A program made the translations under genes and the position numbers. A DNA stretch of 64,000 nt from Phenylobacterium sp. GTDB taxonomy: Bacteria; Pseudomonadota; Alphaproteobacteria; Caulobacterales; Caulobacteraceae. Location of the stretch: the NCBI RefSeq assembly GCF_025934275.1, contig NZ_JAICYI010000004.1, forward strand, positions 1 through 64,000, written 5' to 3'. This document shows, piece after piece, positions 1 through 7,014 of this stretch (its first letter is position 1; every line of letters begins with the position of its first letter). A model generated the notes under the pieces. The model saw nothing but the letters and a program-made list of their open reading frames with translations. It was not told the DNA's origin and searched no databases.

Positions 1-232
1 CCGTGATCGAAGATCCTCCGAATGCGCCGCACCCATGTCCGCCTCCCCGAATCAGGAAGCCTCATGGACTCACATGCCGCCCCCCTGCGGAATCCCAGCC
101 GCGATCACAATCGATTCAACTCGATGGCCGAACGCTCTAGGCGCCGCCACGGGGCCTACGGCGGCGCTTCACGGAACGCCGATATCGTGCCTATCGTTGA
201 ACCTGCGAGGCCAGTTGATCGGGAGGAACCGC

Positions 233-499
233 ATGGCTGCTGCAGTGAAGTCGACGCCCAATCCCAACGACCAGGAGGTCCTCGCGCACGAGCGCACCTA
301 CAAGACCTTCAACATCATCCTGCGCTGGTGCATGACGCTGCTGGCCGCGGTGATCTCGTTCACGACCCTGTGGTTTGCGACCGGCGCCGGCTTTGTCTGG
401 GGCGCGATCGTCGGGCTGATCATCCTGTTCCTCGGCTACAACTTCCTGGTCAAGCACGAGGAGCATCAGCCGCTCGACGTCTGGACCGAGGGCCGCTGA
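233..499 (+). CDS. aa3-type cytochrome c oxidase subunit IV-like membrane protein
   Basis: 88-residue protein. The N-terminal part (about 15-45) carries the AHERTYKTFN...W pattern of the small alphaproteobacterial oxidase subunit IV family (PF07835-like), which sits in the inner membrane with the aa3 terminal oxidase. Two hydrophobic segments follow (about 32-50 and 54-72), so it is longer than the usual single-helix, roughly 45-residue form. I chose the ATG at 233 because GGGAGG lies just upstream; the frame is open further 5' but shows no protein-like pattern. No other oxidase genes lie within view, so its role in that complex rests on family resemblance. Positions 1-232 show no gene I can support. 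Confidence 0.7.
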   Translation: MAAAVKSTPNPNDQEVLAHERTYKTFNIILRWCMTLLAAVISFTTLWFATGAGFVWGAIVGLIILFLGYNFLVKHEEHQPLDVWTEGR

Positions 500-552
500 G
501 CGCGCGCCGGTCGGGCGCGCCCAGGCATCCGTCGCCGGGCTGAGCCGCCGGC

Positions 553-1611
553 TTACGCCGGTTGCGGCTGCGGCGCGGGGAACACCGGGCTGGAGCGGGC
601 GATCTTCTCCTCCTCGGCCGACATCTCCAGCGCGATGTCGGCGAACAGCGGCGTCGAGAGGTAGCGCTCGCCGGTGTCCGGCAGCATCGCCAGGATATTG
701 GCGCCGGGGGCCGCCTCGGCCGCCACCTGCAGCGCGCCGGCGAAGGTCGCGCCCGAGGAGATGCCGCAGAACACGCCCTCCTTGCGCGCCAGCTCCTGGG
801 CGCAGCGGATCGCGTCGGGGCCGGCGACCGGCAGCACCCGGTCGATCAGCTTCTCGTCCACCGCCTCGCCGGTGATCTCGGGGATGAAGTCCGGCGTCCA
901 GCCCTGCATCGGGTGCGGCTTCCAGGCCGGGTGCTTGGCCGCCGGCGTCCCGTCCGGATTGCGCGCCTGGCCCTCGCCGGAGCCGAGCAGCTGGGCGTCG
1001 GCCGGCTCGCAGACCACGATCTTGGTCTTCGGGCTCTCTTTGCGCAGCACGCGGGCCACGCCGGTCAGGGTTCCCCCGGTGCCGTAGCCGGTGACCCAGT
1101 AGTCCAGCCCGTCCGCGCCGAAGTCGGCCAGGATCTCGCGCGCCGTGGTGCGCGAGTGCATCTCCGGATTGGCCTCGTTCTCGAACTGCCGGGTCATGAA
1201 CCAGCCGTTGCGCTTGGCGAGGTCGACGGTCAGGTCGACCATCCCCTTGGCCCCCATCGCCGGCGGGGTCAGCACCAGCTTGGCGCCCAGGTAGCGCATC
1301 AGCTTGCGCCGCTCCGCCGAGAAGCTTTCGGCCATCACCAGCACCAGCGGATAGCCCTTGGCCGCGCAGACCATCGCCAGGCCGATGCCGGTGTTGCCGC
1401 TGGTCGCCTCGATCACCGTCTGGCCGGGCTTCAGCTCGCCGGATTTCTCGGCGGCCTCGATCACCCCCAGCGCCAGGCGGTCCTTGACGCTGCCCAGCGG
1501 GTTGAACGCCTCCACCTTCACGAACAGGTTCACGCCCTTGGGCGCCAGCCGGTTGATCCGCACCACCGGCGTGTTCCCAACCGTGCCCAGGATGTCGTCG
1601 AACTTGGCCAT
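553..1611 (-). CDS. cysK: Cysteine synthase A
   Basis: 352 residues. PLP-dependent O-acetylserine sulfhydrylase fold, making cysteine from O-acetylserine and sulfide in the cytoplasm. The PLP lysine is K43 in NPLGSVKDR. The substrate loop TSGNTGIG (about 71-78) and the phosphate loop GTGGT (about 183-187) are intact. It is longer than the usual 310-330 residues because of an insertion near residues 210-245 (GSGEGQARNPDGTPAAKH and following) that could cover the active-site entrance. The ATG at 1611 is preceded by GGGAAAGGG and begins with the conserved MAKFDDILG. Cystathionine beta-synthase or a broader cysteine synthase are alternatives, but no CBS domains are present. It is a single gene that converges on the oxidase subunit gene. 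Confidence 0.88.
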   Translation of the reverse strand: MAKFDDILGTVGNTPVVRINRLAPKGVNLFVKVEAFNPLGSVKDRLALGVIEAAEKSGELKPGQTVIEATSGNTGIGLAMVCAAKGYPLVLVMAESFSAERRKLMRYLGAKLVLTPPAMGAKGMVDLTVDLAKRNGWFMTRQFENEANPEMHSRTTAREILADFGADGLDYWVTGYGTGGTLTGVARVLRKESPKTKIVVCEPADAQLLGSGEGQARNPDGTPAAKHPAWKPHPMQGWTPDFIPEITGEAVDEKLIDRVLPVAGPDAIRCAQELARKEGVFCGISSGATFAGALQVAAEAAPGANILAMLPDTGERYLSTPLFADIALEMSAEEEKIARSSPVFPAPQPQPA

Positions 1612-2011
1612 TGCGCGCCCTTTCCCAACTCGAGCCGACCTTTCGGTCCCGGCGCAAGTGCGTGCGCAACTGCGGCGTTCTGTCAATCGGCGGCGGGCTC
1701 TCCCGGCGGCGGCGGGTCCCAGAACCCGGCTTCCGCCTGCCGCAAGCACAGTTCCGCGAGCGTGAAGAACGATCGCCGGATCGCCGGCTCCCGACAGTTC
1801 CCGCATTCGTGATCCGATCGCCGAAACGAACCGCGCCCTCCGACATTCCTTGCGCCGGAGCGGCGGTCACGGCGCCCCCCGAACACCCCGCCGCCGTTCC
1901 CGGCCCCGGCCTCCCCTTGAGCGGAGCGCCGGGGCCTTTCGCGTCCGGGGCCCGCCAGGAACCTCGGCGGCGCTCGCGTACTAACGCCTGGGGGAATAGG
2001 AGACGGACGGA
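1612..2011. other. Intergenic region without a convincing gene
   Basis: Divergent spacer of 400 bases between cysK (minus) and the small exported protein gene (plus), so it should hold both promoters. I see no strong -35/-10 pair. A minus-strand reading frame ending at 1683 has a short coding-like tail (a FFTLAELCLRQAEAGFW stretch) but no start or ribosome-binding site I would defend. The last bases before 2012 contain the weak ribosome-binding site AGGAGA of the next gene. Confidence 0.5.
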
Positions 2012-2314
2012 ATGACCAGGTTTCTGATCGCGAGCCTCGCCGCGGGCGGGCTCATCCTCGGCTCGACCTCGGCGCTGGCGCAGACCCGCACCGAGAAGGG
2101 CGCGGCCGTGGGCGGCGTCGCCGGCGCCTTGGTCGGCGGGCCGGTGGGCGCAGCGGTGGGCGCCGGCGTCGGCGCGGTGGGCGCGAAGGCGACCGCCGGC
2201 TCGAGCTCGAAGACGCACCATCATCGGCATCACGCCAGGCGCCATCACCACAAGACCACGACGACGACCACCACCACCGAGACCGCGCCAACCAACGGCA
2301 CGGCCCCGCACTAG
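2012..2314 (+). CDS. Exported glycine-zipper protein with His- and Thr-rich tail
   Basis: 100 residues. A signal peptide (1-23, ending ALA before Q24) is followed by a glycine/alanine zipper (about 29-62, repeated GGVAGALVGG-type steps). Then comes a His-rich stretch (HHHRHHARRHHH) and a run of eight threonines. Zipper segments of this kind usually insert in or lie against the outer membrane or periplasmic face, and the histidines could bind metal. ATG at 2012 follows AGGAGACGGACGG. Function unknown. It shares the zipper theme with the products at 22746-23117 and 43224-43604 but not the tyrosine-rich tail. Confidence 0.7.
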   Translation: MTRFLIASLAAGGLILGSTSALAQTRTEKGAAVGGVAGALVGGPVGAAVGAGVGAVGAKATAGSSSKTHHHRHHARRHHHKTTTTTTTTETAPTNGTAPH

Positions 2315-2320
2315 CGGGCG

Positions 2321-2370
2321 TTCCTCCCCGCCGAGGGAGGGGACCACGACGCGGTGGAGGGGCTTCCGCG
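2321..2370. repeat. Intergenic hairpin repeat (CCTCCC/GGGAGG) with terminator potential
   Basis: CCTCCC at 2323-2328 pairs with GGGAGG at 2335-2340, followed by GACCACGACGCGGTGGAGGGG. This form resembles dispersed REP-like elements common between genes in Caulobacterales and relatives (family recollection). It lies just after the stop of the exported zipper protein, so it may end that transcript. Copy number elsewhere cannot be seen here. Confidence 0.45.
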
Positions 2371-2385
2371 CCGAAGCCCGTCTCT

Positions 2386-2607
2386 TCAGCCTCCCAGCTG
2401 GGCCTCGACCGCCTCGAGCTCGTCCTTGATCCAGTCGTGGCCGCGGGCGACCAGCACGCCCTCGATCGCCGAGACGTGGCCCTTGAGCCGCTCGCGGATC
2501 TCGGGGGCGACGTCGCTGCGCCCCGCCATCCATTTGGTGACCAGCAGCAGGCCGAAGGCCGAGTGCAGCGCCAGCCGCTCCATGTCCTCGTCGGAAAGCC
2601 TCGCCAT
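2386..2607 (-). CDS. Small conserved hypothetical protein
   Basis: 73 residues, soluble and mostly helical (MARLSDEDMERLALHSAFGL at the start; then WMAGRSDVAPEIRERLKGHV, and a helical end near DWIKDELEAVEAQLGG). The ATG at 2607 has a perfect AAGGAGG Shine-Dalgarno nine bases upstream, which decides the start inside a much longer open frame. No family recognised. It is transcribed divergently from the exported protein gene at 2725 and towards the zipper protein gene. Confidence 0.7.
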   Translation of the reverse strand: MARLSDEDMERLALHSAFGLLLVTKWMAGRSDVAPEIRERLKGHVSAIEGVLVARGHDWIKDELEAVEAQLGG

Positions 2608-2724
2608 CTTCGCCTCCTTCGGCTGCGCCGCCAGCAAACCATGAACGCGCAACCTGCGCGATGGGCTTTGACGCAGGCGCGCCGACGCGCTCACATGGCC
2701 GCGCTTCACGCGGAGGGCTCGCAG

Positions 2725-3186
2725 ATGCCAGGCCGGACCGGAATCGCCGCTGCAGCCTGCGCCGCGCTCGCGGGCCTCGCCGCGCCGGCCGAAGCCGCCC
2801 CGCCCAGCTACGCCGAGTTCTGCCGCGTGATCACCGCCGCCGCGGCGGCGAGCCCCGGCCGCTTCGAGGCGGTGAAGGCCGCCCCGCACGAGGCCGGCTT
2901 CGCCACCACCCTGCGTCCGGCCGACGAGGCCGACGGCTTCCATTGCGCCATCCAGCCGGCCGGCGAGCGGCCGCTGATGCTGGCCTGCGTCGCCTACGTG
3001 CGCGCCGACGGTCTCGACGGCTGGGCGCACGAGTGCCTGGCCGGCTGGCGGCGCGACACCGACGGCGAGGAGGTCGCCTTCTTCGCCCCCGAGGCGCGCC
3101 GCACCTTGGTCGTCATCGCCCCCTACCGCGGCGGCCCGTACGCCAGCACCATCGCCATCCTCGAGGCCCCCGGCCCGACCACCTAG
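2725..3186 (+). CDS. Periplasmic hypothetical protein with four cysteines
   Basis: 153 residues. A hydrophobic signal peptide ends at AEA around residue 24. The mature part has cysteines in FCRVI, FHCAI, LACVAY and ECLAGW contexts, enough for two disulfides, which fits a periplasmic location. The ATG at 2725 follows CGGAGGG; an upstream in-frame ATG (2641) has no such site. No family recognised. Its last four bases overlap the end of the convergent membrane protein gene at 3183-3656. Confidence 0.6.
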   Translation: MPGRTGIAAAACAALAGLAAPAEAAPPSYAEFCRVITAAAAASPGRFEAVKAAPHEAGFATTLRPADEADGFHCAIQPAGERPLMLACVAYVRADGLDGWAHECLAGWRRDTDGEEVAFFAPEARRTLVVIAPYRGGPYASTIAILEAPGPTT

Positions 3187-3656
3187 GGCCGCCGCCCGAC
3201 CGCCTGCCGGACCGCCGCCCGCCAGAAGACGTAGCCGCCCCACGCGCCGCAGCCGGCGCAGAGCGCCATCAGCCTGAGCTCCCCGCCTGCCGGCCGCAGG
3301 CGCAGCAGCGGGTCGACCACGAACGGCCAGGCGAGCGCGCTCAGCGCGCCCACCGCCGCGCCGGCCGTCACGCAGAGGGCCCAGCCCAGTCCCATCCGGC
3401 CCTTCAGCACCAGCACCAGCGGGGCGCCCAGCGCCAGTGCGCCCAGGAGCGCGAACGGCAGGCCGATCACATAGACCACCGCCGCCAACCCGATCGCGCC
3501 CACGCCGCCGGTCAGCAGCGCCGGGATCCCGATCGCCGCCGCGGCCATCAGCGGCGCGGCCATCGCCGCCATCACCAGGCCGCCCACCGCCCGTCCCGCC
3601 GACAGGCCGGCCCCGGCGCGAGGCGCGGGCGCGCTGGCCCCAGGAGTCATCTGCAT
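3183..3656 (-). CDS. Hypothetical inner-membrane protein
   Basis: 157 residues with four or five hydrophobic segments (about 24-45, 48-70, 72-87, 93-115 and 128-147) and a short basic C-terminus (AVRQAVGRRP). Alanine- and glycine-rich helices give no family signature. No motif suggests transport or catalysis. It starts at ATG 3656 (a second ATG two codons later is equally possible) and overlaps the convergent gene by four bases. Confidence 0.55.
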   Translation of the reverse strand: MQMTPGASAPAPRAGAGLSAGRAVGGLVMAAMAAPLMAAAAIGIPALLTGGVGAIGLAAVVYVIGLPFALLGALALGAPLVLVLKGRMGLGWALCVTAGAAVGALSALAWPFVVDPLLRLRPAGGELRLMALCAGCGAWGGYVFWRAAVRQAVGRRP

Positions 3657-3871
3657 GCCCGATCACACCCGCGCAGCGCCGCCACCGTCAAGCTCGCGAT
3701 GACGAGCTAAGGCAGCGTTCTTTGGCGCCCAGGTCTTGAAATCGTCGAACATAGCCGCGAGCGTCTCACGGGAGAGGCCGGACGCCAAAGACTTGTGCCG
3801 TTTTTGTTCTCCCCTCTCCCACGGCGCTCTACGGCCTGGGACAGGGGCTTTGCCGGCGCCATAGTCCCTGC

Positions 3872-4093
3872 ATGCTCGCGAACCCGGCCCGCGCCGCCAT
3901 CCTCAAGGCCCTGGCGCTCGCGATCGGCCTGATCGTCGTGGGCGCGATCGGCGCTCAGATCCTCTGGGGCCAGCCGTAGGCCCACTTCCGCCGCGACCAG
4001 CTCCGCGCCTTCCCACCCGGCTGGCGCTGCAACGGCGCGCCCCGCGAGCGCTGGCGCGTCTGCTTCCGCACCGCCCCGCTGCGCGCGCCGTAG
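3872..4093 (+). pseudogene. Small membrane-anchored protein gene split by an in-frame TAG
   Basis: ATG at 3872 opens a 35-residue product with one transmembrane helix (ALALAIGLIVVGAIGAQIL), closed by TAG at 3977-3979. The same frame continues without a gap for 37 more codons to TAG at 4091-4093. It encodes a basic, Trp/Cys-containing tail (FRRDQLRAFPPGWRCNG and onwards) with G or C at the third position in all but one codon. The continuity of frame and codon bias suggests one original protein of about 73 residues, a membrane anchor plus periplasmic tail, now interrupted by a nonsense codon. A genuine 35-residue peptide or stop readthrough are alternatives. No clear ribosome-binding site is visible. 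Confidence 0.5.
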
Positions 4094-4100
4094 CACCCCT

Positions 4101-4229
4101 GGCCCCGATGGGGAGGGGCAGGGGTGGGGTGCAGCTCTTTGAGGAGTTGGACGCGACATTCCGCGTAAAGCGCTGACAAGCGGCGACAACACAAAGCCCC
4201 TCCGCCGGCTTTGCGCCAACGGAGGGGCT
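4101..4229. repeat. GC-rich inverted-repeat cluster, terminator-like
   Basis: Two hairpin-forming blocks sit between the split small gene and the end of the first acyl-CoA dehydrogenase. The first is CCCCTGGCCCC followed by GGGGAGGGGCAGGGG (about 4106-4135). The second is AGCCCCTCCG (4195-4204) paired perfectly with CGGAGGGGCT (4220-4229) around a 15-base loop. The latter could terminate the convergent transcripts. The sequence style matches dispersed intergenic repeats of this bacterial group. Confidence 0.45.
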
Positions 4230-4297
4230 CCGTTCCCTCTGGCCCCGGGCGGGCGGAGCAAAACCGCCCCGCCGCCCAATCCCTTAGAGCCTGGGCC

Positions 4298-5386
4298 TCA
4301 ATACCCCTGGATCCGCGCGTAGCGGTCCCGGTGGTAGGCCTGGTTGCCGAACGCCGCTTCCGCCGCCCGCGCGCGCTTCAGGTAGAAGCCGGCGTCGTGG
4401 GCGTCGGTCATGCCGATGCCGCCGTGCATCTGCACCATCTCGTTGGAGACCAGGTGGTAGGTGTCGCCCATCTTGGCCTTGGCGAGCGAGACCAGCTCTG
4501 GCGTGTCGGGGCTGTCGTTGTCGATGGCGGTGAGCGCGGCTTCCACGGCCGATCTGGAGAGCTCCAAGTCCGTGAACATCTTGGCCGCCCGGTGCTGCAG
4601 CGCCTGGAACGAGCCGATCACCTGGCCGAACTGCACGCGGGTCTTCAGGTAGTCGAGGGTGGTCTCGAAGGCCTGGGTGGCGGCGCCCAGCATCTCGGCG
4701 GCGAGGCCGGCGCGGGCGCGGTCCAGCACCTTCTCGAGGAGCTCCGGTCCGCCTTCCAGCGGCTCGGCGGCGGCGTTCGAGAACTCGATGTTGGCGGCGC
4801 CGCGGCTGTCGGCCAGGTGCAGCCGCTGGCGCTTCACGCCCGCATCGTCGGCGCGCACCAGGTAGAGGCCGATCCCCTTGGGGCCCTTGGCCGAGACGAC
4901 CAGCAGGCTCGCGGCCATGCCTTCCAGCACGAAGGTCTTCTTGCCGCTGATCTTGCCGTCCTTGAAGGTCGTCTCGACCTTCTCCGGATTGTGGTGCGGG
5001 CCCTCGTCGACGGCGAGGGTGGCGACCACCGAGCCCTCGGCGATCTTCGGCAGCCACTCGGACTTCTGCGCGTCCGTGCCGCCGAGGATCAGCGCCGAGG
5101 CGCCGGCCAGGCCCGAAGCCAGCAGCGGCGAGGCGGTGAGCGTGCGGCCCAGCTCCTCAAGGATCAGGCCCAGCGACAGGTAGCCGAAGTTCGATCCGCC
5201 GTATTCCTCGGGGATGATGACGCCGGCCCAGCCCATCTCGGCCATCTCGTTCCAGGCGCCCGCGTCATAGCCGAGCTCGACGCCGCTATCGCGCATCTTG
5301 CGGAAGGCGGAGACCGGGCTCTTTTCCTGGACCCAGCTCTTCGCCGCGTCCTTCAGCATGCTCTGTTCTTCGGTCAGAACGGCCAT
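4298..5386 (-). CDS. Acyl-CoA dehydrogenase, short form lacking a catalytic base
   Basis: 362 residues, FAD-dependent acyl-CoA dehydrogenase fold: helical N-domain, middle beta-domain, C-terminal helices with the FAD/subunit motif RVQFGQ (250-255) and MHGGIGMT (320-327). The usual base is missing at both known sites. The helix-G position reads A224-R225 where isovaleryl-type enzymes have Glu-Arg, and the C-terminal YEGT position reads AAFGNQ (around F346-G347). Non-catalytic partner subunits of alpha2beta2 dehydrogenases in mycobacterial sterol side-chain degradation (FadE27-type) have this look, so I infer a beta subunit for one or more of the long paralogues upstream. It is the last gene of the tandem. 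The ATG follows GAGGAC. Confidence 0.88.
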   Translation of the reverse strand: MAVLTEEQSMLKDAAKSWVQEKSPVSAFRKMRDSGVELGYDAGAWNEMAEMGWAGVIIPEEYGGSNFGYLSLGLILEELGRTLTASPLLASGLAGASALILGGTDAQKSEWLPKIAEGSVVATLAVDEGPHHNPEKVETTFKDGKISGKKTFVLEGMAASLLVVSAKGPKGIGLYLVRADDAGVKRQRLHLADSRGAANIEFSNAAAEPLEGGPELLEKVLDRARAGLAAEMLGAATQAFETTLDYLKTRVQFGQVIGSFQALQHRAAKMFTDLELSRSAVEAALTAIDNDSPDTPELVSLAKAKMGDTYHLVSNEMVQMHGGIGMTDAHDAGFYLKRARAAEAAFGNQAYHRDRYARIQGY

Positions 5387-5460
5387 TTCAATGTCCTCGT
5401 CAAAATCTCTTCAGGTTCAATTCCAGCCCTGCCGGGCGGCGGGATTCAAGTCGTTTTTGA

Positions 5461-5634
5461 GAACCGCGGAACACACGGAAAACACGGAAGCTGATGGCGC
5501 GGCGGCGGCTTCCTGCAGCGAGCGGCCAAGCTCCTCAGCGGCGGAATGATCGCGCCTTCGGCGCAGTCCTCCTGACGTGCTTGGCGTTCTTGGCGGTGAG
5601 CTCCTTTCCGTGTCTTCCGTGTCTTCCTTGGTTC
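5461..5634. repeat. Intergenic element with 29-bp imperfect inverted ends (ACACGGAA type)
   Basis: The left end (5461-5489) contains GAACCGCGGAACACACGGAA; the right end (5606-5634) is its inverse with four mismatches (reads TTCCGTGTCTTCCGTGTC). About 115 bases lie between. No reading frame of interest is inside. ACACGGAA-type repeats are widespread intergenic elements in proteobacteria. A shorter relative is at 6920-7008 in the next spacer of the same gene array. Confidence 0.6.
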
Positions 5635-5640
5635 AACTCA

Positions 5641-6849
5641 TCACTTCGACTGCGTCAGGTCGGGCAGGCCGAGGATGCGCTTGGAGATGATGTTCGACTG
5701 GATCTCCTGGCTTCCGCCGTAGATCGTGGTGGCCTTGCCGCCCAGCCAGCCGCGCACCGCGGCGAGCTCCTCGGCGTTGAAGCCCTCGCCCTCCCAGCCG
5801 AGGCCCTGGCTGCCCATGATCTCGATGGTCAGTTCGGCGCGGTCCTGCAGCGTGCGGGTGCCGGCGTTCTTCATGATCGAGGTGGCGGCCGAGGGGTTCT
5901 GGTTGCCCTTGGCCTCGGCCATGGCGCGCATCGCGGTGAGCTGGAAGGCGCGCAGCTCGATGGCGTTCTGCACCACCCGCGTGCGCAGGTCGGCGTCGGC
6001 GATGCGGCCCTTCTCGTCGGTCCCGACGTACTCCTTGGCCAGCTGCTCCAGCGGCTTGCCCATGCCGAACATGCCGGCCCCGCCGCCGCCCGAGATCCCC
6101 TGCCGCTCGTGCTGCAGCAGGCGCTTGCCGATGGTCCAGCCGCCGTTCAGCGGCCCGACGAGGTTCTTCTTCAGCGCCACCGCGTTGGTGAAGAAGGTCT
6201 CGCAGAAAGGAGAATTCCCGGCGATCAGCTTGATGGGGCGGACTTCCACGCCAGGCTGATGCATATCGATCAGAACGAACGAGATGCCTTCATGCTTCTT
6301 CGAAGTATCGGTCCGGACAAGACAGAAGCACCAATCCGCGAATTGTGCGCCGCTCGTCCATATCTTTTGGCCATTAATAAGGAAGTGGTCGCCCTTGTCT
6401 TCCGCGCGCGTCTGAAGACTTGCCAGATCGGATCCGGCGCCCGGCTCGGAATAGCCCTGGCACCACTGCAGGTCGCCGCGGACGATCGGCGGGATGTGCT
6501 CGCGCTTCTGCTCCTCGGTGCCGTATTCCAGCAGCGTCGGGCCGAACATCATCACGCCCATGCCGCCGATCGGGTTGTAGGCGCCGGCCCGCGCCAGCTC
6601 CTGCTGCACGACGCGCCCCTCGGCCGCGGAGAGCCCGCCGCCGCCGTATTCCTTCGGCCAGGTGGGCGTGCCCCAGCCCTTCTCGCCCATGGCCTTGCGC
6701 CAGGCTTCCTGGTCCGCCGTGGGCTTCGCCCGCTCCTCCCGCATCATCGGGTTGGGCTTGCCCTTCAGCGAGGCCGGGAAGTTCGCCTCGATCCACGCCC
6801 GCGCTTCCGCGCGGAACGTCTCGAGTTCGTTGCCTCCAAAATCCGCCAT
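5641..6849 (-). CDS. Acyl-CoA dehydrogenase, long catalytic form (paralogue 1)
   Basis: 402 residues. It begins with the shared MADFGG...FRAEAR start, then CQGYSEPGAGSDLASL (130-145, FAD and acyl binding), GQKIWTSGA (160-168) and a C-terminal GGSQEIQSNIISKRILGLP. The likely base is Glu248 in LLQHER, the isovaleryl-CoA/FadE26 position; the YEGT site is occupied by Gly-Gly. It introduces a 2,3-double bond into an acyl-CoA in beta-oxidation; the substrate cannot be told. The stretch coding residues about 140-205 (6240-6430) is close to half A+T, unlike the rest of the gene. A 6-1-6 inverted repeat lies about 20 bases upstream of the start. Confidence 0.9.
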   Translation of the reverse strand: MADFGGNELETFRAEARAWIEANFPASLKGKPNPMMREERAKPTADQEAWRKAMGEKGWGTPTWPKEYGGGGLSAAEGRVVQQELARAGAYNPIGGMGVMMFGPTLLEYGTEEQKREHIPPIVRGDLQWCQGYSEPGAGSDLASLQTRAEDKGDHFLINGQKIWTSGAQFADWCFCLVRTDTSKKHEGISFVLIDMHQPGVEVRPIKLIAGNSPFCETFFTNAVALKKNLVGPLNGGWTIGKRLLQHERQGISGGGGAGMFGMGKPLEQLAKEYVGTDEKGRIADADLRTRVVQNAIELRAFQLTAMRAMAEAKGNQNPSAATSIMKNAGTRTLQDRAELTIEIMGSQGLGWEGEGFNAEELAAVRGWLGGKATTIYGGSQEIQSNIISKRILGLPDLTQSK

Positions 6850-6870
6850 CTGAAATCCGCTCCTTGAATA

Positions 6871-6883
6871 GCCGTCAGACGGC
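6871..6883. promoter_or_regulatory. Perfect inverted repeat GCCGTC-A-GACGGC, possible operator
   Basis: 6-1-6 inverted repeat 22 bases upstream of the start of long paralogue 1, in the spacer after paralogue 2. It could be an operator or a small hairpin in the leader; nothing identifies a binding protein. Confidence 0.3.
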
Positions 6884-6919
6884 CTGAAATGACGCCGCCG
6901 TCACCCTATTCCTTAGCAG

Positions 6920-7008
6920 ACCATGGAACACACGGAACACCACGGAAATGGCGCAGGTCCCGCCGCCTGCGGCGCACTCCGATCGTTTTTCGTGTCTTTC
7001 GTGGTTCC
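6920..7008. repeat. Short ACACGGAA-type inverted element
   Basis: The left end reads ACCATGGAACACACGGAACA (6920-6939). The right end (about 6988-7008, TTTCGTGTCTTTCGTGGTTCC) is its imperfect inverse. Same family as the element at 5461-5634, but the interior is only about 45 bases. It occupies most of the spacer between long paralogues 1 and 2. Confidence 0.5.
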
Positions 7009-7014
7009 TGACCC

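Noticed and set aside
22-543. Alternative plus-strand frame overlapping the oxidase subunit gene
   Set aside because: Arg/Ala/Pro-rich, no family signal, overlaps a gene with a good ribosome-binding site and membrane helices.
1683-1886. Possible 67-codon minus-strand gene in the cysK upstream spacer
   Set aside because: Only the tail looks coding; no start signal and Arg/Gly-rich front.
3663-3752. Small minus-strand frame (MFDDFKTWAPKNAALARHRE and onwards) just before the membrane protein gene at 3183-3656
   Set aside because: Looks protein-like, but it is only 29 codons, uses unusual codons (TTA, CGT, GCT) and has no clear ribosome-binding site.
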